Below are positions 33,900-42,053 of a stretch of 64,000 bases of DNA, piece after piece. The stretch lies in the NCBI GenBank assembly GCA_052117325.1, contig JBQKJJ010000006.1; one strand, given 5' to 3'. Position 1 is the first letter of the stretch. Every line of letters starts with the position of its first letter. Below the pieces are notes generated by a model, which saw nothing but the letters and a program-made list of their open reading frames with translations, ran no database searches and was not told the DNA's origin. The position numbers and the translations under genes were made by a program. This DNA is from CAG-964 sp902789345. GTDB lineage: Bacteria > Bacillota > Clostridia > Oscillospirales > Acutalibacteraceae.

Positions 33900-35264
33900 G
33901 TGAATTTTAAAAAAAATGAAACATACAAAACAGTGATAACCGGTATGACTACCGAAGGCAGCGGCGTAGGCCGCATAGACGGAACGGCCGTGTTCATTAC
34001 TAATACTGCCGTAGGTGATGTTATTGAAACAAAGATAATAAAAACATCAAAAAATTACGCTATAGGCAGGGTTGAAAACATACTGGAGCCGTCACCTGAC
34101 AGAATAGAGCCGGACTGCAAATATTTTAAGCAGTGCGGCGGTTGTACCTACAGGCACATTTCGTATGATGCAGAGTGTAAAATAAAAAAACAGCGTGTAG
34201 AGGACGCTGTAAAGAGAATAGGCGGTTTTGAAAACCTGAAAATAAATGAACTTGTAGCAGGCACAAGCAGAAACAGCTACAGAAATAAAGCCCAACTGCC
34301 TGTCGGAAAAGATAATAACGGTAATTTGGTAATGGGCTTTTACGCATATCACAGCCACCGCATTGTTGACAGCACCAACTGTAATTTACAGCCGCCTGTT
34401 TTTTCGGAAATAGGCGAGATTGTTCGCCGTTGGGCTGTAGAAAACAACATAGAACCATACAACGAAGCTGCACACAAGGGATTGCTTCGTCATTTATACA
34501 TTCGTTACGGCGAATCCACAGGTGAAATAATGGTGTGTCTGGTTATTAACGGTAATTCCATTAACAACACAGATTCATTAATACAACAATTAAAAACAAT
34601 CAGTGGTTTCAAAAGCTTACAGCTAAATATAAACAAGGAAAAAACCAATGTTATACTGGGTAAAAAATGTATAACTCTGTATGGCAATGACTTTATAACG
34701 GATATTTTGTGTGGGCTAAGGTTTAATATATCGCCGCTGTCTTTCTATCAGGTAAACAGAACACAGGCAGAGCGTTTGTACCAAATAGCACAGAATTATG
34801 CCCGGCTTAGCAAGGATGATGTACTGCTGGACCTGTACTGCGGAACAGGCACAATAGGTTTGTCTATGGCTCACAAGGTAAAAAAACTGGTAGGAGTTGA
34901 AATTATTCCGCAGGCTATTGAAAATGCCAAGCACAACGCTCGACTAAACAACATTACCAACGCCGAGTTTATATGTGCCGACGCCGCAAAAGCCGCACAA
35001 CAGCTGAAAAAAAGTGGGTTAATGCCTACTGTGATAATCGTTGACCCACCACGCAAGGGCTGTGATAAAGGATTAATAGAAACAATTTCTCACATATCGC
35101 CAAAAAGGGTTGTATATGTATCATGTGACAGCGCCACAATGGCAAGGGATATAAAAATATTCAACACACTGGGCTACATCCCACAGGAGGTAACCCCGGT
35201 AGATATGTTCCCCGGCACTAGTCATGTGGAGTGCGTAGTTCTGTTGACTAAAGTACATAAATAA
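33900..35264 (+). CDS. rlmD: RlmD/RumA-type 23S rRNA (uracil-5-)-methyltransferase
   Basis: A TrmA/RlmD-family enzyme making 5-methyluridine in rRNA (U1939 in E. coli) using SAM. About 454 residues: TRAM domain (about 5-65), the iron-sulfur Cys cluster CKYFKQCGGCTYRH (near 85-98), the SAM motif LDLYCGTGTIGLSMA (near 310), the IVDPPRKGCDKG motif (near 380) and the catalytic VYVSCDSATMARD (near 405). The ATG at 33861 has no ribosome binding site. GTG at 33900 follows AAGGG. The last codons overlap a 14-bp sequence repeated 906 bases downstream, so the C-terminal tail may come from an inserted element. Confidence 0.9.
   Translation: MNFKKNETYKTVITGMTTEGSGVGRIDGTAVFITNTAVGDVIETKIIKTSKNYAIGRVENILEPSPDRIEPDCKYFKQCGGCTYRHISYDAECKIKKQRVEDAVKRIGGFENLKINELVAGTSRNSYRNKAQLPVGKDNNGNLVMGFYAYHSHRIVDSTNCNLQPPVFSEIGEIVRRWAVENNIEPYNEAAHKGLLRHLYIRYGESTGEIMVCLVINGNSINNTDSLIQQLKTISGFKSLQLNINKEKTNVILGKKCITLYGNDFITDILCGLRFNISPLSFYQVNRTQAERLYQIAQNYARLSKDDVLLDLYCGTGTIGLSMAHKVKKLVGVEIIPQAIENAKHNARLNNITNAEFICADAAKAAQQLKKSGLMPTVIIVDPPRKGCDKGLIETISHISPKRVVYVSCDSATMARDIKIFNTLGYIPQEVTPVDMFPGTSHVECVVLLTKVHK
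35223..35236 (+). repeat. Direct repeat copy 1 (att-like) in the rlmD 3' end
   Basis: CATGTGGAGTGCGT inside the rlmD codons for His-Val-Glu-Cys-Val. An identical copy lies at 36129-36142. The 3' end of this gene family (rum/rumA) is a known integration site for integrative elements in streptococci. Confidence 0.7.
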
Positions 35265-35284
35265 AAACTAATATTGTAGAGAAA

Positions 35285-35349
35285 AGATATGTGAAGCATA
35301 TTGCCTGACTGAATGTGAATCAGTCTGCACAGAATCCGATTACATATCT
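35285..35349 (+). ncRNA. Candidate structured RNA upstream of the GNAT gene
   Basis: AGATATGT (35285-35292) can pair with ACATATCT (35342-35349), enclosing a second perfect hairpin, GACTGA/TCAGTC (35307-35325). It lies between rlmD and the GNAT gene inside the repeat-bounded patch. No known RNA family was recognised, and it may be chance pairing. Confidence 0.25.
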
Positions 35350-35492
35350 GACCCCGCAATAGAGAGATAAAATCCTAATTTATGAAATAAACAAATAAGA
35401 ATTGGCTGAGCTCTTTAGAGTGAGGGATGACAATTGAACTTTAGTTCATTGTATGGAGAATGAGATAACTTAGAATTTGTAGGAGGTTACGG

Positions 35493-35930
35493 ATGAAAAT
35501 AATTAAATATGAGGAAATTTATCGTGATGATATGATTTTCATGGTTTTACAGGCAAAAGATGCATTGGGTAGAAAACCTACCATAAATCCGGACCTCCTT
35601 GATATTCAGGTGAACTATCTTGATTGCAATGATATGTTTTGGCTTGCAATAGATGAAAATGACAGAGTGGTTGGCTGCGTTGGATATTCAAGAATCGCTG
35701 ATACAGAGGAAGCATTTTTGCATAGGCTTTATATAAAACCATCATTAAAACGAAAGGGGATTGGTTCAAAGCTACTTGATACGGCGGAGTGCTGGATGCG
35801 TAAAAACGGCATTGTAGTTTCCAAAGTGCATTTAGGTTCACCAAAAGAACAATGGTTTGAATCTTATGCTTTTTACCCGAAACATGGATATATAGAATAC
35901 GAACCAAGATACATGATGAAGGTTCTATAA
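35493..35930 (+). CDS. GNAT-family N-acetyltransferase
   Basis: A 145-residue GNAT enzyme. The acetyl-CoA site lies in RLYIKPSLKRKGIGSKLLDT (82-101, with RxxGIG), and a conserved C-terminal GYIEYEPRYMM strand follows. GTAGGAGG stands 7 bases before the ATG. It is the only gene within the repeat-bounded patch downstream of rlmD and is probably cargo. The substrate is unknown. Similar small GNATs are common on mobile elements. Confidence 0.85.
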   Translation: MKIIKYEEIYRDDMIFMVLQAKDALGRKPTINPDLLDIQVNYLDCNDMFWLAIDENDRVVGCVGYSRIADTEEAFLHRLYIKPSLKRKGIGSKLLDTAECWMRKNGIVVSKVHLGSPKEQWFESYAFYPKHGYIEYEPRYMMKVL

Positions 35931-36128
35931 ATCCCAGCTTGTAGAACTGATGTGTTAGTCAAAGAAATTGAAATTTAGAAAATAGAGATTAGTCTATTTG
36001 CCTATACGAGCAATAAGGCAAGTCAACATTTGTATCGGTTCGACATACACGTTTTAAGGCGAAAATAGGTGTTCCACCATTCCCTTGTACAGTGGGTGCT
36101 AAATGCGTTACTCATTGGAGAACCGAGA

Positions 36129-36161
36129 CATGTGGAGTGCGTTTGTTTAATGACAAGGTAG
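36129..36161 (+). pseudogene. Displaced 3' end of an rlmD-type gene
   Basis: Starting at the second direct repeat, the frame reads HVECVCLMTR then stop. This matches the C-terminal signature of TrmA/RlmD-type methyltransferases and parallels HVECVVLLTKVHK of the intact gene. The first 14 bases are identical to rlmD, and the rest diverges. It is best explained as the tail cut off by insertion at the repeat, or as a remnant of a second homologue. Confidence 0.6.
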
Positions 36162-36194
36162 AATAATGGGGGCCAGAAATTGGTATATTGACTG

Positions 36195-36248
36195 GCTTTT
36201 TCAGAAGTTATGTTTAAAAGTCTAACCGCCGAAAAAGCTCTGTTTTTT
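36195..36248 (+). terminator. Terminator-like hairpin
   Basis: GCTTTTTC (36195-36202) pairs with GAAAAAGC (36231-36238), followed by TCTG and a run of seven T. The loop is long (28 bases), which lowers confidence. Confidence 0.45.
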
Positions 36249-36438
36249 TATATGAAAACATATCTGCGATGAAAATACGTATCAGGTTGTAACCTCGTAT
36301 TGGATAACGCAAATTGAGTGTATGGATTAGATGTCTGGCATTTTGGAGCGGATTTTTATCCTGACGACAAATCAGGCAACTTATACTAAGGGCATTTTCA
36401 TGCAGTAGATTAGATGTTATAAAATTGGAGGCAAATTT

Positions 36439-37190
36439 ATGTTTAATCCTGGATTAGAAATAGGACAAACTATAAGGAATACAGATATTGTAGAAATATT
36501 TAAATGTGGAAATATGGGAGGTATGCGTCGTTCAAAAACAACAAATACACTGGTTATTGTATCTGATTATACAAAAGGTCTTTATCAAGATAAATGGATA
36601 GGCGGAGTTCTACATTATACGGGCATGGGGAAATCAGGTGATCAAGATATTCATTGGCACAGAATGCCACATTGGCTGAGTCCGGTTTTAATGGAGTAGA
36701 TGTTCATTTGTTTGAGGTTATAGATACTGGTGAATACATCTACTGCGGAAGGATAGAGCTTGTGGGCAAGCCATACACAGATACGCAGCCTGGCGAAGAT
36801 AGTAGCGATAGAAAAGTGTGGATATTTCCGGTTAGGCCGGTGCCAGATAATAATGTAAGAAAGCCTGAAATGTTTGTATTTAAGAATATGGATGATTACA
36901 AATCTCGTGGTAAAAATGTTGATGTAGAATATGCAAAGGTTGTGGCGGCAAAGAAAAAGAAAGTCGGTAGAGTACAGGTTATACCCCCTTTTATTCCGAA
37001 GCAAGATTCGAAACCGCCGGTCGTTATTCCAGCAGATATTGTTGGAAAACAGGTAAGACATAAGACGTTTGGTACGGGCAAAGTCACTATTATTGAGGAT
37101 ACATCTATTGTTGTAGACTTTGAAAGAGTAGGACCTAAGAAAATGGGTTATGAGTTTTGTATAAAAAACAAGATGTTAGAATTTGTTTGA
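36439..37190 (+). pseudogene. Frameshifted SRA-domain (ScoMcrA-like) protein
   Basis: Two overlapping frames form one protein. The first (36439-36699) carries FNPGLEIGQTIRNTDIVEIF and ends ...GKSGDQDIHW, then runs into a false tail. The second continues as AQNATLAESGFNGVDVHLFE to 37190. One extra G near 36656 (TTGG to TTGGG) would join them into about 250 residues. The fused protein resembles the SRA-like DNA-reading domain found with HNH endonucleases such as ScoMcrA, which recognise modified DNA. The C-terminus (VRHKTFGTGKVTIIEDTSIVVDFE) is an SH3-like module. No HNH motif is present. It could be a true frameshift or a sequencing error. Good ribosome binding site (GGAGG). Confidence 0.75.
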
Positions 37191-37205
37191 GTAAAGAAAG
37201 CAAAG

Positions 37206-37242
37206 CCCCCTAGGGCACGGGTTTTCGCCGTACCCTAGGGGG
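37206..37242 (-). terminator. Strong GC-rich hairpin downstream of htpG
   Basis: CCCCCTAGGG-C-ACGG (37206-37220) and CCGT-A-CCCTAGGGGG (37228-37242) form a 14-bp stem with one mismatch around a 7-base loop. On the minus strand CTTTGCTTTCTTT follows, so it probably ends htpG. It may also end the convergent SRA gene. Confidence 0.65.
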
Positions 37243-37274
37243 TAAACTGATTAATTACATAAATATTAATTTCA

Positions 37275-37456
37275 ACTAAAATCAAGCTGTGACTAAAATT
37301 AAGCTCTAATTAAATCAAATTCTAACCAAATTAAATTATGGTTAAATCAAGTTTTAATTAACACAAATTCCGAATAAAGCAACATTAATTTTTAATTAAA
37401 ACAGATTTTAATTAGAGCAAATTCTAACAAATCAAATTTTAATTAAAACAAACTGC
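37275..37456. repeat. Degenerate ~16-bp tandem repeat array
   Basis: About eleven consecutive units of 15-17 bases with a consensus near ATTAAATCAAATTTTA, for example ACTAAAATTAAGCTCTA, ATTAAATCAAATTCTA, GTTAAATCAAGTTTTA and ATTAGAGCAAATTCTA. The last unit runs into the htpG stop codon. It has no coding potential and lies between htpG and its presumed terminator. Confidence 0.7.
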
Positions 37457-39326
37457 AAACAAGGTCGCAGTATTCTACCGGCTTTTCAAGTGGCAATCCG
37501 GCAATAAGCAAGCCTTGGTTATAAAGAATTTCAGCCAGTTTTCCGGCCTTTTCCTTGTCGCTCTCATAGGCATTCTTCAGTGCCTCAAAAGCAGGGTGGT
37601 CGGCATTAAGCTCAAGCACCTTGCTGGCCTTTGGCTTTGGCTCGTCGCCAGGTGTTTGTGAGAAGTACTTCTCCATCTCTATTGAAATTGCACCCTCGGC
37701 TGACAGGCAAACCGGGTGTGACTTTAGGTTCTTTGAAATTACAGCTTTTGTTACCTTATCCTTTAGCTTTTCGGCAACAAAGTCAAGCAACTCTTTATTT
37801 TCCTGTGTCTGCTTTTCTGTTTTTTCCTTTTCCTCATCACTCTGAAGCTCTGCATGCTCATCAGCTATAGACATAATTGTCTTTTCGCCATATGTTATAA
37901 GTGACTTTGCAACAAACTCGTCTATATCGTCTGTGAAATACAAAAATTCGTAGCCCTTGTCCTTGCACAGCTCAGTTTGTGGAAGCGCCTGTATTTTTTC
38001 TGCTGTTTCGCCGCAAGCATAGTAAATATACTTTTGACTTTCAGGCATTCTTGAAACATAGTCGGCCAGTGTTGTGTAGCCGTCTACAGCCGAGCTCTTG
38101 AAAACAAGCAAATCTTTTAGATTTTCGTTGTTCATACCGTATGTTGAAGCTATACCGTATTTAATCTGCAAGCCAAAGGCTTTCCAGAAGGTTTCGTACT
38201 TATCCGGGCTGTTTTTCAGAAGCTTTGTAAGCTCTGATTTAATTTTCTTTTCAATATTCTTGGCAATTATGTTCAGCTGTCTGTCATGCTGTAGAAGCTC
38301 ACGGGAAATATTCAGTGACAAATCCTGAGAATCAACAACACCCTTTACAAATCTAAAGTAATCAGGTACAAGCTGTTCACATCTGTCCATAATCATAACG
38401 CCGTTTGAGTAGAGCTGTAAGCCCTTGTCGGCTTCTTTTGAATAATATCCATACGGAGCAACAGCAGGTATAAACATAAGAGCCTTATAAGATACAGCTC
38501 CCTCGGCACTTACATTTATAGTTACAAGAGGATCTGTCATATCCATAAACTTTTCTTTATAATAGTTGTTATATTCCTCTTGGGTAACCTCGTTTTTATT
38601 TTTTCTCCATATAGGTACCATACTGTTAAGCACCTTTTCCTCTGTTACCTGCTCATATTTAGGCTCTTCGCCCTCTTTTGCTGTGTTTACAGAGGTTTCA
38701 ACATCCATTTTTATAGGGAAGCTGATGTAATTGGAATACTTCTTAACCAATGACTGTATCTTGTAGCTTTCAAGATATTGTGAGTAGTCCTCTCCCTCGG
38801 CGTCCTCTCTTATGTGCATTATAATTTCAGTACCGCAGTTTTCCTTTGCAGTTTCTTCTATTGTGTAGCCGTCGGCACCGGAGGATTTCCACTGGTAAGC
38901 CTTGTCACTGCCGTATTTCTTTGTATTTACGGTAACTTCGTCTGCCACCATAAAGGCAGAATAGAAGCCTACGCCAAACTGACCTATGATGTCGGTCTTT
39001 TCGTCTTCGCTTAGGTCATTTTTAAATTGCAGGCTGCCGCTTTTGGCAATAGTACCTAGGTTATCCTCAAGCTCCTCTAAGCTCATACCAATACCGTTGT
39101 CAGCAACAGTAATGGTTCTGTCCTCTTTGTTAAGGTAGATTTTAATAAACAGCTCCGGCAGCTTCTCGGCTGTGGTATCTGTTAGAGATACAAAGTGCAG
39201 CTTATCAAGTGCGTCACTGGCATTTGAAATAATTTCTCTTAAAAAAATCTCCTTATGAGTGTAAATGGAGTTAATCATTAAATCCATTAATCTTTTGGAC
39301 TCAGCCTTAAAATTTTTCTTTTCCAT
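37443..39326 (-). CDS. htpG: HtpG (Hsp90) chaperone
   Basis: Bacterial Hsp90, an ATP-dependent chaperone. The 627-residue length is typical. The GHKL ATPase domain includes LREIISNASDALDK (29-42), DNGIGM near 78 and IGQFGVGFYSAFMV near 113-126. The middle domain carries the catalytic Arg in SLNISRELLQ near 335-344. The final residues are CDLVCSLF rather than an MEEVD tail, as expected in bacteria. It follows the cyclophilin gene after 53 bases without a terminator, so both should be driven from the CIRCE-type promoter. Confidence 0.97.
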   Translation of the reverse strand: MEKKNFKAESKRLMDLMINSIYTHKEIFLREIISNASDALDKLHFVSLTDTTAEKLPELFIKIYLNKEDRTITVADNGIGMSLEELEDNLGTIAKSGSLQFKNDLSEDEKTDIIGQFGVGFYSAFMVADEVTVNTKKYGSDKAYQWKSSGADGYTIEETAKENCGTEIIMHIREDAEGEDYSQYLESYKIQSLVKKYSNYISFPIKMDVETSVNTAKEGEEPKYEQVTEEKVLNSMVPIWRKNKNEVTQEEYNNYYKEKFMDMTDPLVTINVSAEGAVSYKALMFIPAVAPYGYYSKEADKGLQLYSNGVMIMDRCEQLVPDYFRFVKGVVDSQDLSLNISRELLQHDRQLNIIAKNIEKKIKSELTKLLKNSPDKYETFWKAFGLQIKYGIASTYGMNNENLKDLLVFKSSAVDGYTTLADYVSRMPESQKYIYYACGETAEKIQALPQTELCKDKGYEFLYFTDDIDEFVAKSLITYGEKTIMSIADEHAELQSDEEKEKTEKQTQENKELLDFVAEKLKDKVTKAVISKNLKSHPVCLSAEGAISIEMEKYFSQTPGDEPKPKASKVLELNADHPAFEALKNAYESDKEKAGKLAEILYNQGLLIAGLPLEKPVEYCDLVCSLF

Positions 39327-39379
39327 TATCCGTTACCTCTTTTTAATTAAAGTTTTTTATATGCAAAATATTAAATCTA

Positions 39380-39898
39380 TCAGCACTTTTCAGGCTGTGG
39401 ATACTCTACGCCAAGCGTATCTACAGTAATGGTTTTTATAACCTGTGGGTCAAGTGGCTTGTCTGAATAGTCGGTGTCACACTCGGCAATTGCGTTTACA
39501 GCCTCCATACCCTCTGTTACCTTACCAAATGCAGCATAAGAGCCGTCTAGGTGCGGTGCGTCCTTGTGCATAATAAAGAACTGTGAACCTGCTGAATTTG
39601 GCATCATTGAACGAGCCATTGAAAGAACGCCGGCTGTATGCTTAAGGTCATTTTTGAAACCGTTTTGCGCAAACTCGCCCTTTATGCCGTAACCAGGGCC
39701 GCCGCAGCCGTTTCCGTCAGGACAGCCGCCCTGAATCATAAAGCCGTATATAACCCTATGGAATGTAAGTCCGTTATAAAAGCCGCTGTTAGCTAAGCTT
39801 ATGAAATTATTTACTGTATTAGGTGCAATTTCAGGGTAAAGCTCGCCCTTAATAATATCACCGTTTTCCATTTCGATTGTAAAAATTGGATTGCTCAT
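39380..39898 (-). CDS. Cyclophilin-type peptidyl-prolyl isomerase
   Basis: A 172-residue cytosolic cyclophilin that speeds cis-trans isomerisation at proline. There is no signal peptide. Family motifs are FHRVIYGFMIQGGCPDGNGCGGPGY-type sequence (47-72, with catalytic Arg and Phe-Met-xx-Gly), GVLSMARSMMPNSAGSQFFI (89-108) and AFGKVTEGMEAV. Bacterial PpiB is the closest known type. It is the first gene of an operon with htpG behind a promoter overlapped by a CIRCE-like element, so it should be a heat-shock-induced foldase. Confidence 0.94.
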   Translation of the reverse strand: MSNPIFTIEMENGDIIKGELYPEIAPNTVNNFISLANSGFYNGLTFHRVIYGFMIQGGCPDGNGCGGPGYGIKGEFAQNGFKNDLKHTAGVLSMARSMMPNSAGSQFFIMHKDAPHLDGSYAAFGKVTEGMEAVNAIAECDTDYSDKPLDPQVIKTITVDTLGVEYPQPEKC

Positions 39899-40003
39899 TA
39901 TATTAATATTCTCCTTCGGTTTAAATAATCTATAAACACAGTTACGCAGATATTTTTACAAATCATATCCGCATACAAGCAGTGTTTACTGTCAGTGTTT
40001 AGT

Positions 40004-40056
40004 ATTATATATCATACTCAAATAAATTTCAAGCACTCTAGCCCTTAGAGTGCTAA
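40004..40056 (-). promoter_or_regulatory. Cyclophilin-htpG promoter with CIRCE-type HrcA operator
   Basis: On the minus strand TTAGCACTC (40048-40056), a 9-base spacer and GAGTGCTTG (40030-40038) match the CIRCE consensus TTAGCACTC-N9-GAGTGCTAA in 16 of 18 arm positions. It overlaps the -35 TTGAAA (40027-40032), which is 17 bases from a perfect TATAAT (40004-40009). HrcA, known to repress groE and dnaK through CIRCE, would therefore block this promoter. hrcA itself is not in the window. Confidence 0.88.
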
Positions 40057-40144
40057 TTTTTTGTAAATTTTGTAAGTATTCATTATTAACAAACCGTGAA
40101 CATTAATTTTATAAATAAAATATGTAATAATACAGCGTATTCTA

Positions 40145-40174
40145 TTGAAAATATTGTACAATTTGTGATAATAT
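40145..40174 (+). promoter_or_regulatory. Possible promoter of the MocR-type gene
   Basis: TTGAAA (40145-40150), an 18-base spacer and TAATAT (40169-40174). The spacer holds a perfect 10-bp palindrome ATTGTACAAT (40153-40162). Transcription starting about 7 bases past the -10 would almost remove the ribosome binding site, so the true promoter may lie further upstream. Confidence 0.35.
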
Positions 40175-40193
40175 AAGTTAAAGGGTGTATGCT

Positions 40194-41573
40194 ATGCTTT
40201 ATGATTATATTAACTTAGACAAAGAACAAAAGGAGCCTTTGTATATACAGCTGTACAGCAATATTAAGCTAAATATACAAAACGGAAATATACAGGCAGG
40301 CAGTAAGCTGCCGTCAATACGAAAGCTGTCGGCGGATTTAAACATAAGCAAAACGACCATTGAAAATGCTTACTCTCAGCTTTGTGCAGAAGGGTATATT
40401 ACCAACAGACCCCAAAGCGGCTTTTATACTGCCGACGTTGCGGCAAACAATATTAAGAGCACTTATCTGCCCCATATATCCGAAACCAACAGCTCCTCTG
40501 CCGAGTGGAAATACGACTTTACAGGAAAAAGCGTTGACATAGGTGACATAAGCTTAAAGCTGTGGAAAAAATACATTCGTTACATTATTAACTGCGACTA
40601 CCTTATAACCTCCTACGGCGACCCTCAGGGCGAACAGCGGCTAAGGCAGGCGTTGTCCAAGTATAGTTACAGTGTTCGCGGAGTAACGGCAGACTGCGGT
40701 GAAATTGTTATAGGTGCAGGCACACAGCCGCTTTTGTATATACTTTGCGGAATGCTAAGACAGCACTACGGAAATATAATTGCAGTGGAAAGCTATGGCT
40801 TTTCGTATGCCGAAAGGGTTTTTGCCGACTGTAACTACAGCGTTGTAAAAGCAGAAACAGACCGAAGCAGTATTGATGTTGACTTTCTTAAGAACACCGG
40901 CGCACGAATACTTCTTATAAATCCGTCAGGCAATTTACAAAGCGGCAAGGCTCTTAAAGTTAGCAAGCGCAACGAGCTTTTGCGCTGGGCAGAGGAAAAC
41001 GACGCCATAATAATAGAGGACGATTACAACGGGGAGTTAAAATATTCATCAAAACCTATTCCCGCTATGCAGGGCAGCAATAAAAACAGGGTAGTTTACA
41101 TTGGTTCTTTTTCAAAACTGCTTTTGCCGTCAGTCAGAATAGGATATATGGTACTCTCCCCTGAGCTTTTAGGCTATTACACAGCCAACAAAGAAAAATA
41201 TAACCAAACAGCCTCCAAAATGGAACAGCTTGCACTTGCTAAATATATTTCAGACGGTCAAATGGAACGCAGTTTAAGACGACTGCGAAAAATATATAAA
41301 GATAAAAGTGAGTTTACCTTAAAACAGCTAAAGCAAATTTCAAAATTCGCAAAATTAACACTGCTTGAAACCTCACTTTCAGTCAACATTAAGTTTAACA
41401 ATCCTGTTGACCTTGCAAAGTTAAAAAAATTGCTTTATGAAAATAAAATTAAAGCTATTTTTCGTGACAATGATGACAGTTCTTTTTCAATTTCTTTTTC
41501 GGGAATAGAAAAGAGCAACATTGAAAAGGGAATATCAATTATAGGGGAAATTATAAAAAGATTAACTTCCTGA
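40194..41573 (+). CDS. MocR/PdxR-type GntR regulator with aminotransferase domain
   Basis: A chimeric regulator of about 459 residues: a GntR winged helix (about 10-80, with AGSKLPSIRKLSADLNISKTT) fused to a fold-type I aminotransferase-like domain that binds PLP. The PLP region includes ILLINPSGNLQSGKAL, IIEDDYNGELKY (Asp-Asp-Tyr) and the Schiff-base Lys in YIGSFSKLLLPSVRIGYM. Family members control vitamin B6, GABA or taurine genes. The regulated gene is not evident here. The divergent neighbour is the cyclophilin-htpG operon. AAAGGG lies before the ATG at 40194. A GTG at 40185 is in frame but less likely. Confidence 0.9.
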   Translation: MLYDYINLDKEQKEPLYIQLYSNIKLNIQNGNIQAGSKLPSIRKLSADLNISKTTIENAYSQLCAEGYITNRPQSGFYTADVAANNIKSTYLPHISETNSSSAEWKYDFTGKSVDIGDISLKLWKKYIRYIINCDYLITSYGDPQGEQRLRQALSKYSYSVRGVTADCGEIVIGAGTQPLLYILCGMLRQHYGNIIAVESYGFSYAERVFADCNYSVVKAETDRSSIDVDFLKNTGARILLINPSGNLQSGKALKVSKRNELLRWAEENDAIIIEDDYNGELKYSSKPIPAMQGSNKNRVVYIGSFSKLLLPSVRIGYMVLSPELLGYYTANKEKYNQTASKMEQLALAKYISDGQMERSLRRLRKIYKDKSEFTLKQLKQISKFAKLTLLETSLSVNIKFNNPVDLAKLKKLLYENKIKAIFRDNDDSSFSISFSGIEKSNIEKGISIIGEIIKRLTS

Positions 41574-41605
41574 TTACAAGGAAGCATTGCTTGAAAATAA
41601 AAAAG

Positions 41606-41640
41606 CACAATGGTGCTGCTACCGGAGCAACACCATTGTG
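41606..41640 (-). terminator. Terminator of the small HTH gene
   Basis: CACAATGGTGCTGCT (41606-41620) pairs with AGCAACACCATTGTG (41626-41640), with one G-U. On the minus strand CTTTTTTATTTT follows. It may also stop the convergent MocR gene. Confidence 0.85.
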
Positions 41641-41661
41641 TAGTGACTATAGGCATAATAA

Positions 41662-41904
41662 TTATTCTGTTAATAGTCTTTCGACTGACACCCCCAAAAC
41701 CTCTGCAATAGCTACAAGCTCAATATCAGAAACCATTCTGCTTTGAGTTTCTATTTTAGATAAGCCGGTAGGTGACATTTGAACCCCCTTCTCTGCCAGT
41801 GCAGCTGCAAGGTCGGTTTGTCTTAACCCTTTTTGCTTTCTTAAAGCAAGAACATTTGCGCCTATCACATTTTTTGTGCCTTTCATAGCACAATTCTTAT
41901 TCAT
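41662..41904 (-). CDS. XRE-family helix-turn-helix regulator
   Basis: An 80-residue DNA-binding protein with a single Cro/C1-type HTH (about 17-75): LRKQKGLRQTDLAAALAEKG for the first helices, MSPTGLSKIETQSR for the recognition helix, ending in EVLGVSVERLL. There is no effector domain. An open frame extends to 41958, but GGGGTGA stands 5 bases before the ATG at 41904, which sets the start. The gene is monocistronic with its own terminator and divergent from the nicotinamidase operon, which it could regulate. That is inference. Confidence 0.85.
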   Translation of the reverse strand: MNKNCAMKGTKNVIGANVLALRKQKGLRQTDLAAALAEKGVQMSPTGLSKIETQSRMVSDIELVAIAEVLGVSVERLLTE

Positions 41905-42053
41905 ACCATTCACCCCAATAATCTTACTATGGGTAATTATAACAATTAACCCTATCACAATTTTACACTAACTTTAATAATTATTCAATAGTTATTTAGA
42001 ATATTATAAAATTTTGACATATAAATTTGTTAATACCAGAAGGAGATAATAAT

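Larger units (their letters stand above)
35223..36142 (+). mobile_element. Possible remnant of an integrative element at rlmD
   Basis: About 0.9 kb bounded by the two 14-bp repeats. It contains a GNAT gene and gene-free DNA whose base and codon use look unlike the neighbours. The second repeat is followed by codons for another rlmD C-terminus, as expected when an element enters the 3' end of a gene and displaces its tail. No integrase is present, so this would be a decayed or cargo-only remnant. Confidence 0.5.
35931..36438 (+). other. Gene-free accessory DNA
   Basis: About 500 bases with no intact gene. It contains the second att-like repeat with an rlmD tail remnant (36129-36161) and a terminator-like hairpin (36195-36248). 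The sequence is less AT-skewed than nearby spacers and looks like decayed coding DNA. Confidence 0.5.

Noticed and set aside
37275..37456. CRISPR or coding repeat
   Set aside because: Unit length is 15-17 bases with no spacers, and all frames contain stops.
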